Shown here: one piece after another, positions 23,126 to 38,620 of the stretch
How positions within the stretch are numbered: the stretch's first letter is position 1
Layout of the letters: each line of letters starts with the position of its first letter
Origin: Mallotus nudiflorus
Lineage: Eukaryota > Streptophyta > Magnoliopsida > Malpighiales > Euphorbiaceae
Reading direction: 5' to 3'
DNA length: 64,000 bases
Assembly (NCBI GenBank): GCA_947683625.1
Contig: CANTUR010000383.1
Span: forward strand, 1,116,001-1,180,000
The notes under the pieces: generated by a model
The model's input: the letters and a program-made list of their open reading frames with translations, nothing else
The model's database searches: none
What the model was told of the DNA's origin: nothing
Made by a program: the position numbers and the translations under genes

Positions 23126-23800
23126 TAAAACCCTTATCTAGCAACTCTTGCAACTGCTCCTTCAACTCTACAGGAGCCATTCTGTAAGGTGGCATAGAAA
23201 TAGGGGTAGTGCCTGGAACCACATCTATACAAAACTCAATCTGTCTGTGAGGTGGTAAACCTGGCAACTCCTCAGGAAAAAGATCACGAAACTCACATGC
23301 AATAGGAACATCTGTGAGTGAAAACTTCTCCACTAAATTATCCCTGACTAATGCTAAATATCCTTGATAACTCTTCCTCAGAAACTTCCTAGCCGTAATA
23401 GTAGAGATGAGATTCTGAGGTGCTGAACTCTTATCACCCACAAACTTAAATTCTTCTTCACTAGGAATTCTGAAAATCACCTCTTTACTCCGATAATCCA
23501 CCACGACATAGTGTTGAGATAACCAATCCATACCCAGAATAACATCGAATTCCATCACATTCAATAAAATCAAATCAACGGACAATTCTCTACCTTCGAC
23601 AAGAACTGGACAACTAGAAAGAACAACATCAGTCTTCAAAGAATCACTTAGAGGAGTGGCGATAGATAAAGGAAACACCATCCTCGAAGCTTGCCAACAA
23701 GACTTAGAAGTAAAAATAGGAGGAACGAATGAATGCGTGGCACTTGGATCAAACAGAACCCATGCATCTAGGTAACAGACAGAAATAATACCTACCACGA
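23103..23800 (-). pseudogene. pro: Protease and linker of element 2
   Basis: This 231-codon open stretch has AWVLFDPSATHSFV near its start (active-site Asp kept, the usual Gly changed to Ser), NVMEFDVILGMDWLSQHY and the linker DLFPEELPGLPPHRQIEF. It stops at a TAG replacing the tryptophan of the SPWGAP motif. Translation in vivo would come from the polyprotein; the first Met of this stretch is not a real start. Confidence 0.87.
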
Positions 23801-23880
23801 CTGCATTAGATGCCTGAGCATCTTGCTAGGTAAGATGGAAGACTCTGGCTTGTCCTTGACCTCTATGCTGGCTGGATCAT

Positions 23881-24312
23881 CTAAATAAACCAGTCTAGGG
23901 CTGATCCCTCTATAAACAACTTGACTATCATGATCCGTTGGTACTCAGTGTGAGCAGTCCAAGTCCTTATCTCGATTGCATGCAAAAAATCTAGAGGGTC
24001 AGAAGTCCCATCGAATGCGATCCTGCCAACTCTAGCATAAAATAGGGCTGCCTCAGGGTCAGACATACCCTGCTGATAGGTAGGATGAACAGGCGGTGCA
24101 ACAGGAGGTACTGGAATATCCTCATATTTTGGCTCTACAGGTTCCTCATCCTGTAGCTCTCTCTATCTACGGTGACCTATCGCTCCTCAAGGTCTTCCTC
24201 TGCCACGACCTATGTGCCTAGCTGGCGGCTTAGGAGTTAAAACCTTATCTTGGAAGGACTCATCATCCTTGGCCTCAACAACCGGTGGAGCGACACGCGC
24301 TTGCCTCATCAT
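23881..24312 (-). pseudogene. gag: gag remnant of element 2
   Basis: The ATG at 24310-24312 aligns with the start of element 1. Stops occur at about 24190 and 24165. The segment 24066-23881 is open (MSDPEAALFYARVGRIAFDG, LDFLHAIEIRTW, GSALDWFI). It then jumps at about 23865 straight to sequence equivalent to 11515 in element 1. Most of the capsid and the whole zinc knuckle are therefore deleted. The junction lies in a shared CAGC. Confidence 0.85.
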
Positions 24313-24495
24313 TCTGAAAAGACAAACAGAAGGATTCAGACAAGATAGATAACAGAGGATAACGCAAAAAAACTAAATCAAGGAATACTTATCAAGACAT
24401 ACTCGAACCTAATTGACTGCAGTAGTTTCAAAAGAAAACACAACATTGAAAACTAGGGCCATAACTCACACAACTAAGGCCCTGACACAAAACCT

Positions 24496-24508
24496 GGCTC
24501 TAATACCA
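24496..24508 (-). other. Primer binding site of element 2
   Basis: Minus strand TGGTATTAGAGCC, one transition from the tRNA-iMet-type TGGTATCAGAGCC, lies four bases inside the LTR. Confidence 0.85.
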
Positions 24509-24512
24509 ACTT

Positions 24513-27404
24513 TGTCAAGACCCAAATCGGGGGCTATGACCGACGCTAGGGAACGAGAATTCTTTTGAATCCGGAACCCGTAGCAAGCCTTAAAAGAAAA
24601 GCATACAATAAAAGAAATAAAATATTTATTCAGTAGAAATTAAATCTCAAATAATAAAATAAATTCCTTAACTTCCTTTAATAAAATAATATCATATCTC
24701 ATATCATAAATAAAATTTCTTAATACAAATCTTCAGAGAAACACTTTGAATTAAAATCTCATACATGCATAAAATCAAATACAACTCTCGATAGAGACAA
24801 ATACAACTAATACTGCATCATCTAGAGTATAAAATAAAACTCAAGTAAGTGATTTACATAATAGGGCCGGAGCAGAAGAAATCCGACGGATAGGTCTACT
24901 GCTGAGGTCTGAAGAAGATGACTCTCCTATAAAAACATCAATGGAGGGGAGTCAGACCTCACTGAGTGAATTGTTATAATATATATACATGTATTACTAA
25001 ATGTTAAATGCAATAAATCATATGTATATAATAAATATATATATATAGGCATGTACACACATATGTTGAAAATCACTTTATTTATATTACTGAAAAATAT
25101 TAGTTTAAGAAGGATCAAATAGAACCCTAAATGATTGCAACCTCAAATAACAACAGACAACACTCGAGCCATACAGGCTCACTTATTTCCAAATAAATTC
25201 ACTTAATCCTTATTGATAGTATACTGGCCCTGAGACACTAAGTCGATCGAGCTCTAGCAGTCTGACTGTCAGTGTGATTGGCCCCGAGACACTAGGTCAA
25301 CTGAGCTCCAACAATCACACTCTCATTCACCTCACACAACAATCAAATCAATCAAGTCATGATCCATAAATAGGTTAGTAATTTAACCTACAATATATCA
25401 TCGTACCAGTACGTACTCGGTCCTAGTGCTGCCCACTAGGAAGCATGTTCTATTGATATCCTTCATTAAAATAACTCATTTCATTCATAAAATAATGGTG
25501 CTTGATATCATTATAAAGAACATTATAAACCACATATATACTAGAAATATACCTAAAATAAACTAAGTATATTTCAAGTATATATATGTAAAATCAATTC
25601 AAATAAATCATGGAATATATTAAATTAAACCAATAATATATTTGAAAGTAATCTAGATTTAATTAAAAGAAAAACATGCATTTATTTCACAATATATTGA
25701 AAATATACTAAAAATATACCTAGAATATACTTAAGCATTTATTAAGTCATTTATGCATAAATCATACAATTAAAACATATATGTCTAAAACATGCAACCT
25801 AAATGCACGCATAAATAAAATAACAATTCATAGGTGTGCGCTCCTCGAGATGGATCCGACGGGCCTGGTCCACTAGGTCTCGATTTCGACGCAACTAACA
25901 ATAAAATAATAACATGAAAATCTAAATAAATCTAACTTAACTTCTAGAGACTCGATATAGGATTACTAACACAGACAAAGAATATGAATTGGACCCAATG
26001 TCATGTTTTACGAGAATTCTATCAAAAATTCGGCATAACCTCCTCTGTAAAACGAACATCTCTCTACTTAAATAGTAGAGCTGGTTTTGCAAGAAAAGTA
26101 CACTTTGAATACAAAAATTCTCATAACCCTCGGTCGGGATCCAAACTACAAATTCCCCTAACCGAAGTCCACAATTCACCACAAAATACAATAAAATATA
26201 TTAAAATTTAATAAATACCAAAAATACCCTTTAAGTACTAAAATATGACAATTTAAGTATTAAAATACCAAAAGTAATTAATTTACCAATAATTACTTAA
26301 AAACCCTAATTAATAATATAATATTATTAAAAATTGACTTTCTCGACAATTCCACAAATATTAAGAAAAAATCATTTTATAAATCCAAATTACTTAATTA
26401 GTCTAAAAACATATTAAAGATTACTAAAAATCTATTTATTTACAAAAATAATATATTATATATAATTTGAAAATAATTTTTAAAAAATAGTATTAATTAG
26501 TTAAAATTAGTAAATAATTTGTAAAAACCATTTTTATACCTCAAATAATATTAAAACCAATTAAATTTAATATTCAACTAAAATTATCACCAAATTACCA
26601 AAATACCCCTAATATATAAAAATACACATAAAATACTAACAACATTCATAAATTCAATAAAAATTATATAATTACACAAAAATTATTTTCTCAACATATT
26701 ATTCATTAAAATCAACAAATACACTTAATTAACCCATTATTTCTAATTAAATATATATTTAACCTATATTTTCAAAACTAACATAAACTAAAAATAATTA
26801 TAAAAATTAAAAAAATACACAAAAATTATAAATTAAATTCTAAAATTAATATTAACCATCAATAACACCAAAAATCACAATTTCATAATTTATTTAATTA
26901 ATTTACGAAAATAATAAAATAATAAAAAATTCACAAAAATCAAAATAATTTCCAAAAATCACACAAAAATTATGGCATGTAGATTAAGCTAAGGGAAACA
27001 ATTTTTGTAAAGAAATTAAGCATGAATCACAAAGAATCAAGCCCAGAAAAAGTTAAAAAACTCAAGGTGGTTGAAACTTAAAATCGCTCACCACCATAAT
27101 CTAGACCAAACCAGACAAAATGATGCTTAGAAACATACTCACCGGTGCTCAGGGAGGAGAATGAGATTGGCGATGTCGATGGAGGTGGCCGGAAATGGGA
27201 TGAAAAATGATAGGCTTAATTTTCAATTTTTCGGCTTCAAATGCTTCAATCAGAGGTAGAGAAGAAGGCTGATGGCGGCGGAGCAAGTTGGCAGGCGGTG
27301 GAAGGCGAGGAGGCACACCGACGGCTGATGAACGGGATGGTAGATGGTGATGATGGAGGTGATTGGGAAAAGAGAGTGAGGGAGGAGAGGTTTTTATGTT
27401 ATTT

Positions 27405-27451
<47 letters not shown>

Positions 27452-27915
27452 ATAATACTTTATAATAAAAATTAATAAACTATATAATACAATATACATT
27501 ATTATATTCTACAAAATTCACACACCACAAATTAAAATACACACACACATATACACACACATATATTAATATATTACACACTAATATTAATAATATACAC
27601 ATTTAAATAAATATTAAACCCTAATTAATTATATATGTGCATATATATGTATTAACTCATGAAATACATTCACACAACGAAATTTATTAAAATAATCATA
27701 TTAAAATATTATGCACTAATTTAAATATTAATAAAATAATATTTCCTAAAATAATGAACTTAAATACATACATTTACGTAGAAAATGTTAATTAAATGTA
27801 AAATAATAATGATAATAATTCACATGATAATAAAATAATAAAATATTATTTTAAAATTATTAACACTGCATATCCTATTTTAAAATAAAATAATTTAAAA
27901 ACTCGGGTTATTATA
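24513..27915 (-). repeat. 5' LTR of element 2
   Basis: It is 3403 bp, from TGTCAAGACCC at 24513 to GGGTTATTATA at 27915 on the plus strand. It contains the stem-loop at 25422-25440, the structured block at about 26015-26080 and the putative splice acceptor (minus-strand TTTTTATAG|GAGAGTC at about 24932). The putative donor lies at about 27142 (CACCG|GTGAGTA), and a (TA)n tract of about 45 bp lies at 27404-27449. Confidence 0.92.
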
Positions 27916-27932
27916 GTGGTGATGGGTAGAAG

Positions 27933-31212
<3,280 letters not shown>

Positions 31213-31404
31213 AGAAGGCAGTGGAGATTCAAGTGATAGTGGAGGAAGAAAATAAGATGACATAGTGAAAGAAAAACCTAACAGAAAGGTTGTGATTTAT
31301 TTTGTATCGTTGTTTGTTATTTATGAGTCTTAATTTAAAGGGTATTTTTGACTTTTCCTTTTATTTTTCTTACTTTGACTTTTATTTTTTTGATTGACTA
31401 TTAA

Positions 31405-31530
31405 AAAAAACCTAACAGAAGGATTAACAAGTTTAACTAATGAAAATATAAGGACGAATAAATATATTTTTAGAATTTCATGAACGAACTAGTGTAATAA
31501 GTTAAAATACGGGAGACATAACAATTTCCC
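31405..31530 (-). repeat. Right terminal inverted repeat of Pack-MULE B
   Basis: The reverse complement from 31530 reads GGGAAATTGTTATGTCTCCC and, further in, AAAATATATTTATT. It is the partner of 6103-6290. Host-like sequence begins at 31531. Confidence 0.6.
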
Positions 31531-32168
31531 ATTAACTTATTTGAGGCTAAAAAGCATGTTCTTTTACTTATATTTGGTAGCCTAAATCATGAAAAATTTA
31601 AAATTTTTAAAGGAAAATTTTGTGTCTAAAGAAACATGTGTTTGAAGAATTTTATCTTGTATGGATTCATTCAACTTAAAAATTTTAAATAGAACTAATC
31701 GTCAATTTGTATTTTATGTGGACTACAAATAATTTTTAAAATAAATAATTAAATAATTTTAATAAATTATAAATTAATCAAATAATTTATAAAAGTAAGC
31801 ATTTAAAAACTCAATATAATAATTTTATTCAATTTTTTTATTTGGATAACATATATTTTTAATATACATCATATATTTTTTTTACGTAGAATAAAAGTGA
31901 AAAAGTTTTTTTTTTAGTTGAATAAAATACATAGCAATGTTTTAGGTAAGTAGAAATATTTTTTGAAGGAATAGAAGAGCAGTAAGAGTGGTGTTTTAAA
32001 TATAATAGAATCATAGTGTTTTACATAAAATAAAAAATGTATATTTTAAAGTAAGAAATTTTTATAGAAAAAATATTATGAATTTTAATAATTCAACACA
32101 TAAATTTTTAGAAGTGAATATTGAATTATGAAGAGAATACTTATCAAATTTTAAACTTAATTCATAAT
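31531..32168. other. AT-rich intergenic DNA
   Basis: I see no coding sequence, inverted repeat or LTR terminus in this stretch between Pack-MULE B and the CACTA element. Confidence 0.6.
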
Positions 32169-32325
32169 CACGGCAAAAAAAGAAGCTTTTTGCGACCAAC
32201 TTTTAGCGACCACATAGAATTTCATCCTTATAAGTTTATTATTAGCGGCCAAATTTTTATTTCATCATTAAAGTGCATATAATTAACGATGACCTTAAAA
32301 AGTCATCGCTAAATGTTTTTTAGTG
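32169..32325. repeat. Left terminal and subterminal repeats of the CACTA element
   Basis: The sequence contains TTTTGCGACCAACTTTTAGCG, then TTAGCGGCCAAATTT and CATCGCTAAATG, ending GTTTTTTAGTG at 32325. Read backwards, the last motif is CACTAAAAAAC, itself a perfect CACTA-like terminus. So 32169-32325 could also be a separate 157-bp non-autonomous CACTA element. Confidence 0.55.
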
Positions 32326-33939
32326 TGGTCACAATTGGCTGGAGTCTCCCAATCCCGGGAATGTAGCGCGGGCAAAAAAAATTTGAGAAAAAAAAGAACA
32401 AGGAAAAAGAAAAGGAAAATCCTCAATAAAAGGAAAAAAGCTATCAAATCCTGTAGAAACCTCACTTTCGCAATGGATCATTCTCGTTTCTCAACACAGC
32501 AACCATGAAAATCGCAAAAGTGATTCCCTCACTCTTCAACGCCATGAATCGACGTCGAATCTTCGTCTTCCTTCTATCTATCTTCACAATTTGCCCTTGA
32601 ATCTTCTATTTTTGTTTCCATTCTCAAAATCACTGTGCTCTTCTCAATTTCACATTCTTCTCACTTGTTCTTCTCTAAGTTCAACATCCGGTGAGTTTTT
32701 ATTCTATTTTTGTTCTAACTTTAATCATACTTTCAGAGCTTAAATTTTGCTTTTTTTTTTTTTTTATTGTTTTCGGGTGAATCTGATTCTGTGCCCTTTT
32801 TGCTCCTCTTAACCCTATAAAACTCTCATTTTGACGTTCATTCTCTCGTTTTCTTCAGTCCTTCATCTCCACTTTCTTCGGTTTCTTTGCTTCTGTATTC
32901 AAATAATTTTGAATTTTGAACTTTTTTTTTTATTTAAGTTCTAATTTTGAACTTGTACCAGGGACTAGATAAACATTTTCCATTGATGAAACATTAGGTT
33001 TTTCTATTGATGCAAACAGGACAGACATTTTCCATTGTACCATAGTTTACTTGTTTTGTTTTTGATAAGTTATGCATTTCAGATTGGCAAAAATCTAGCT
33101 GTCTATAAGTAGATGTGCTTAATTGATCTCTTTTAACCATTAAAAGTTTAAATTCTGAACCAGAAAATGAAGTCATTCCTCTGGCAAAAAGTTTTTGTTG
33201 TTCTTGCATGTTTCTTTCTATAAATTAGTTTCCTTGAACTCTTCAAACTTTTTTGTCCACTTGCTGTTTTTATTTTATATCTTCCTTCTCTTGTGCTTTC
33301 CGGTGTTGTCTTCATTTTCTGTAATTTTTTTTGTTGATTTCTTTTATTTTCTTTACGTGTATTTGTTGTTTATGCGAATTTGGTTGTCTACTCACACTTC
33401 TTCATCGTCTTCCCTTCTCTGGTGCTTCGCGGGTGCTACTTTCTCAGGTTTGTTTTGTAATTTTTTTTTTGCATTTATTTTATTTTCTTTCTGCCTGTTT
33501 GTTGTTTGATTAATTCGTTGTTTGTTTGCATATGAAACCTGAACTTGAAGATTACAACTGAAATGTTGGCAATTTAATTTTAATGATAGAAAAATCATAT
33601 TTATTGCAGTGGTTTAACGATTCAGCTAATAAGCATTGAAAGAACAAAAAGAAAAGAAATAGAATAACAAAGAGAACATAACTTTATAATTTGTCTCATA
33701 GATTCAAATGCTTTCATTTTAAATTATCTAGCATCATAAACATTGTCAAACTATTAAGCATTTCCCAATTCAAAAGTTTCTGTGAGTTTTAATATGTTTT
33801 ACATAAGTCTCATGCTATAACTGCATTATGTAAACAACGGTGTGCATATATTCTAATTCTAATCATGCTTTGTTCATTATAAAATCATTCCATGTTGATT
33901 AAACACCCAACAAGTTCATTGGTAGAAGAATAGCACTCA

Positions 33940-33974
<35 letters not shown>

Positions 33975-35164
33975 AACAACAACATTCACAATCGATAAAA
34001 TGACAGAGGAAAACTATAAACCATCTATGATAATCTAGCTATTGAATAGAGTTCAACAGCATAATGGCTTGATGTGAAGTCTTATGTTAGTGTCCACTGT
34101 ATTCTGTTCTGTTCACCTTCATCATGATCATAAAAATTGTACTATATATACTATTGAGTAGGCCAAACCAACCTAAATAACCTTTTTAACAGAGATGAAG
34201 AAACTTTCTCCTTGGAACACTGCAATCATCAAAGCTTAACTCAGATTCAAAGAAATTAACTCTTAATTAGTAAAAGAAACATCCAAGCGTTTTCTCCTAG
34301 GCCTTCTTGTTTGCAAACATTTATAATAAAGACAATTCCAGCTCTCACAAACTGTGTGACAGAACTAACAATATCAATTTTGGAAATAACTTTATAAGCA
34401 GTTGTATTCAACCTTTCTAGCTGCCTAAAGCCCTTCACTAATATTGGATGTATGGATGACAACCAATCTTTAGCTACTTCACAATGATTTTATCTTTAGA
34501 ATACAAACGAAAGTGCATCAAGATAAGAAGAATTCCACCAGCTTGATAGAATAAATTAAATTTATAACATTTAGTATTATTTTTCTCGCTGATGTACATA
34601 AAAACCAAGATATTTGCTATTTTTTGTCTAGTTTCTAAATGTCAACAATCAAAATCGAATGAAACTGATTTTTTTTTTTTTAGCAAGTATCTTCTCACAA
34701 AGCATGTGCACACAAGCCTTTTAATAAAACCAAAAAGAAATAAACAAGATATAAGCGGACAAAATAGTAGCAGCTTATGCTCATATAATTACTAACTGTT
34801 ATATTCAGTTCTCTGCTGTCCAAGAAAATTCAAATAATTTTGATATAGTTAGTAATTTAATTATATCGTATCTAAATTTTTGGTGATATGATATGAAAGT
34901 ATACTATGGGCTTTGTCTAGACTATTTATATGATGCCTATAAAATTTGGTCTATTTTTTTTATTTTTTTTTTAATTTTTCAATGTCATTATGCATCTTGT
35001 CAGTTTTATAAACTCATCCAAATATATAATTTTTTTAATCTTTATTTTTTGTGTGTAAATTACTAATAAAGATTTTATTAATTATATGCCTTATATTCAT
35101 GCTAATTATAACATTGTTCATTCTTTAGGTAATCTTTTGATATCGTTTTATCCATTCTTGAGAA
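32326..35164 (+). other. Upstream region of the CACTA transposase gene
   Basis: The first 350 bases are less AT-rich and look like a leader (purine-rich then CT-rich). The remainder is intron-like and T-rich. A run of 33 A's occupies 33941-33973. Two weakly similar segments of about 100 bp (about 33283-33372 and 33409-33513) suggest an old local duplication. No protein is recognisable. Confidence 0.4.
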
Positions 35165-38100
35165 ATGGCTCCAAGTAAGCAATGGATGAGCCCTGTTGAA
35201 ACAGAACATATTGACAAAGAATATCTAATAGGTGTTAAGAAATTTTTAGATTATGCTTTTAGGAGGATTGGACAAAATGGAAAAATTAGGTGTCCTTATA
35301 TTAAATGTTGTAACACACTAGTAGAAACTCCTGAAATGGTTGAGTTACATTTAAAAGTTCATGGAATAATTAAGAATTATACTTTTTGGTACCATCATGG
35401 GGAAAGGGTAGATGAGCCTCAATTTGAAAGTGATGATGAACAAGATGACACTTTAGTATATGAGATGGAAGAAATTCTAGGGGATTTATATCCAAATCTC
35501 AACGATTTTGGTAGTCAGAATGAGAATATTGAAAATAGTGACATGCTTCTTGAAGAACCAAATGTTAAGGCAAAGAAAAAACCATTATATCAATGTCAGC
35601 ATTAGTGAAATTGCTCCATATCAAAAGCCTTGGTCATTGGAGTAATGAGTCATTTACCATGTTATTGAAATTGCTTAAAGAAGAATTACTTCCAGATGGG
35701 TCAAATTTACCAGATTCATATTATGAGGCAAAGAAGATAATACGAGATCTTGGTCTTTCTTATGAAAAGATAGATGCATGCATTAATGATTGTATGCTTT
35801 TTTGGAAGGATGATAAAAAAGCTAGCTTTTGCAAGATTTGTGGTGCTTATAGGTGGAAATCGACAAACGCAATGGTGAAGCAAAAATAAAAGAAAATGGC
35901 AAAAACATTTCAGCAAAAACATTGCGTTATTTCCCTTTAAAGACACGACTTCAAAGGTTATACATGTCGTCAAAAACATCTTCTTTAATGAGATGGCATT
36001 ATGAAACAATAGTAGATGATGGAATTATAAGACATTCGACTGATTCAATGGCTTGGAAGTCTTTTGATGAACTTCATCCATTGTTTGCTTCTGACCCGTG
36101 TAATGTAAGGCTTGGCCTAGTTATTGATGGCTTTCAACCATTTGCTAATTCCAAGACATCATATAGTATTTGGCCTGTTATATTGATTTCTTATAATTTG
36201 CCTCCTTGGATGTGCATGAAGCAATCCAATTTTATTTTGTCAATGCTTATTGTTGATCTTAAAGGTCTTAGGGATTCAACTAATGTCTATCTCCAACCTT
36301 TGATAGAGAAATTAAAGGAGTTTTGGAAAGTTGGAATTGAGACATTTGATGCATAAAAAGGCAGAATTTTTAGTTATATGCTGCTTTGTTATGAATAATT
36401 AATGATTTTCCAGCGTATAAAAATTTGTTTGGATAGAGTAAAAAAGGTAGATTGGCTTGTCCATGTTGTAACAAGGACACTTTTTGGATTAGATTAGCAA
36501 ATGGTGGGAAACAATGTTACATGAGCCATCGACGTTACCTTCCAACCACACATAAATAGAGAAATTATAAAGAATCATTTAATGGTACAAAAGAAAGGAG
36601 GCTACCCCCAAATCCTATTTTTGGATATGATGTTCTTGATCAAGTGCAAGAATTTGATGACATGATATTGACAAAGGCAACCTCTAAATGAGTCAAAATA
36701 TCACACAAAAGTAGGGGGATAATTGGAATAAAAAGAGTATATTTTTTGAGTTTTCATATTGGAAGACCCTCCTATTTAGACACAATTTGGATGTGATGCA
36801 TATTAAGAAGAATATTTATGATTCTATACTTGGCACAATTATGAACATCAAAGGAAAGATTAAGGATACTTTTAAAACTTGTCTTGATTTGCAAGCAATG
36901 AACATTAAGTCTGAATTGCATCAAATCAAGGAAGGTGATAAGTACAAGTTGCCAATGACATTTTACACATTATCTCAAGAAGAAAAGAATAAATTTTGCC
37001 TATTCTTGAAGCAGTTAAAAGTTCCAGGGATTTTCTTCTAATATTTCTCAATGTGTAAATCTAAAAGAGCATAAAAATTTAGATGAAAGCCATGATTGCC
37101 ATGTGCTTTTGCAACATCTACTTCTCTTGTAGTATGTGGCTTTCTTCCTAAGGCAATGTATGAACCACTCTATGAGTTGTCTTTGTTTTCAATATTCTTT
37201 GTGCTAAGGTGTTGAAGATTGATGAATTGGAGAAAATTGAAGCTTAAATCCCTATAACTTTATGCAAATTAGAAAAGAATTTTCCACCTTCATTTTTTGA
37301 CATCATGGTTCATTTGCCAATTCATTTAGCTCATGAGGCTAAAATTGTTGGCCTTGTTCAATATCGATAGATGTATTTTGTAGAGCGAACAATGTTCACT
37401 TTAAAATCTCTCATTCGTAATATGGCCTGCCTGGAAGGTTCAATTGCATAGGGATACATTGCAAATGAATGTATGATTCTTTGTTCAAGGTATCTAAATG
37501 GTATGGAGACAAAATTTAATTAACTTAAAAGAAATAATAATGGTAGTGTAAATGAAACTGTTGGAAGCTTGTTAATTTTCTCTCATTTTGGAAGGCCATT
37601 GGGGGCAAGCAAAGCTCGTGTTCTAAATGTACAAGAATTAAAACAAGCTCATATTTATATTCTCAAAAATTGTGAAGAGGTTCAGCCATTTCTCAAGTAA
37701 GTAATTCTTCATAAAACTTTTATTTTTTGTCCATTTCATCTTATTAAAATAATTAATAATAAAATTTTCCTCCTATTATATAGGGAATACTCACAAATTC
37801 AAGCTAATAACAATAATACATCACAAATAAGTGATGTATAATGGACTAGACACTTCATCAATTGGTTCAAAATTAGAGTGAGTGTAAATTCTAGTAAATG
37901 TTTTATTTTCTATTACTTATATGCTACTGATTATACTAAAATTTTAGATTTATTTTTGTTAACAAGGTGGCAAGATTGTACAAGCAAGATAAGAGTAGAG
38001 GAGTACAAGACTTACTCTTATTGTCTCGTGGTCTCACTCAATATGTGAAATGTTATAAAGGGTATCTTTGCAACGGTTATAGGTTTCATATAAAACATCA

Positions 38101-38620
38101 TGAAAAAGATTTAAGAACACAAAATAGTGGAGTTGTAGTAGTTGGTGATGATAGTTTTGAAGTTGAGTATATTGATTATTATGGAGTGTTAACAGAAATC
38201 ATTGAATTAAAATATCTCACAAATAAACGGGTGGTTTTGTTTCATTGTAATTGGTGGGATGTGTATAATAAGGATAAAGGAGTTAAAATGGATGAATATG
38301 GAATTGTTAGTGTGAACAACCAGCGTGTATTGAAGATAAATGAACCTTTTGTATTAGCTAGTCAGGCAAAATAAGTTTTTTATGCCAATGACATTAAAAA
38401 TAAGGGCTGGTAAGTTGTGACAAAGACACAACCTTGTAACACTTATGACATTCCAAAAGAAATGGAGCATGATGATCATGATTTGTGTCAATCAAGTGAT
38501 GCACTTTAATGTTAAGAATCATTTAGTCTAAAATTTATTTCTTGTTATGAAGTTAATAAAGATGGTGAGCATAATTGGAGTAGAGTGGACATGGAACCAA
38601 TAACTATAGATACATACAAA
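35165..38620 (+). pseudogene. CACTA transposase pseudogene (TNP2-like)
   Basis: The family cuts and pastes CACTA elements. Domain order is complete. A transposase-associated domain comes first (35165-35605: WMSPVETEHIDKEYLIGVKK, GKIRCPYIKCCN, FWYHHGE). Then comes a frameshifted spacer with LDLGLSYEKIDACINDC-like sequence. Transposase_21 follows at 35890-37040 (NVRLGLVIDGFQPFANSKT, WPVILISYNLPPWMCMKQSN, MDVMHIKKNIYDSILGTI, FYTLSQEEKNKFCLFLKQ). Next is DUF4218 at 37240-37690 (PSFFDIMVHLPIHLAHEAK, ACLEGSIA-GYIANE), and last DUF4216 at 37965-38620 (VEYIDYYGVLTEIIEL, NKRVVLFHCNWWDVYN, FVLASQAK). Probable introns lie at about 37698-37783 and 37877-37964, with normal GT...AG ends. Frameshifts at about 35600, 35880 and 36360 and several stops inactivate it. 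Retained introns argue against a retrocopy. Confidence 0.88.

Larger units (their letters stand above)
19206..27915 (-). mobile_element. Doubly deleted chromovirus of the same family (element 2)
   Basis: The element is 8.7 kb in minus orientation, with perfect target duplication GTGGT at 19201-19205 and 27916-27920. It has a primer binding site (24496-24508), a polypurine tract (20364-20378) and the same gene order as element 1. Two internal deletions shorten it: about 2.2 kb from the middle of the 3' LTR and about 0.85 kb of gag including the zinc knuckle. Its coding region has fewer stops than element 1, with long open stretches in protease, RT and integrase. It also carries a catalytic substitution in RT. 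It cannot be autonomous. Confidence 0.93.

Noticed and set aside
31213..31530. Coding remnant in the short segment after the solo LTR (GGAGATTCAAGTG...)
   Set aside because: There is no frame longer than a few dozen codons and no recognisable motif. It is treated as Pack-MULE filler plus inverted repeat.
33195..33598. Overlapping hydrophobic open frames, both strands
   Set aside because: T-rich intron-like sequence upstream of the CACTA transposase; Phe-rich translation is expected by composition.
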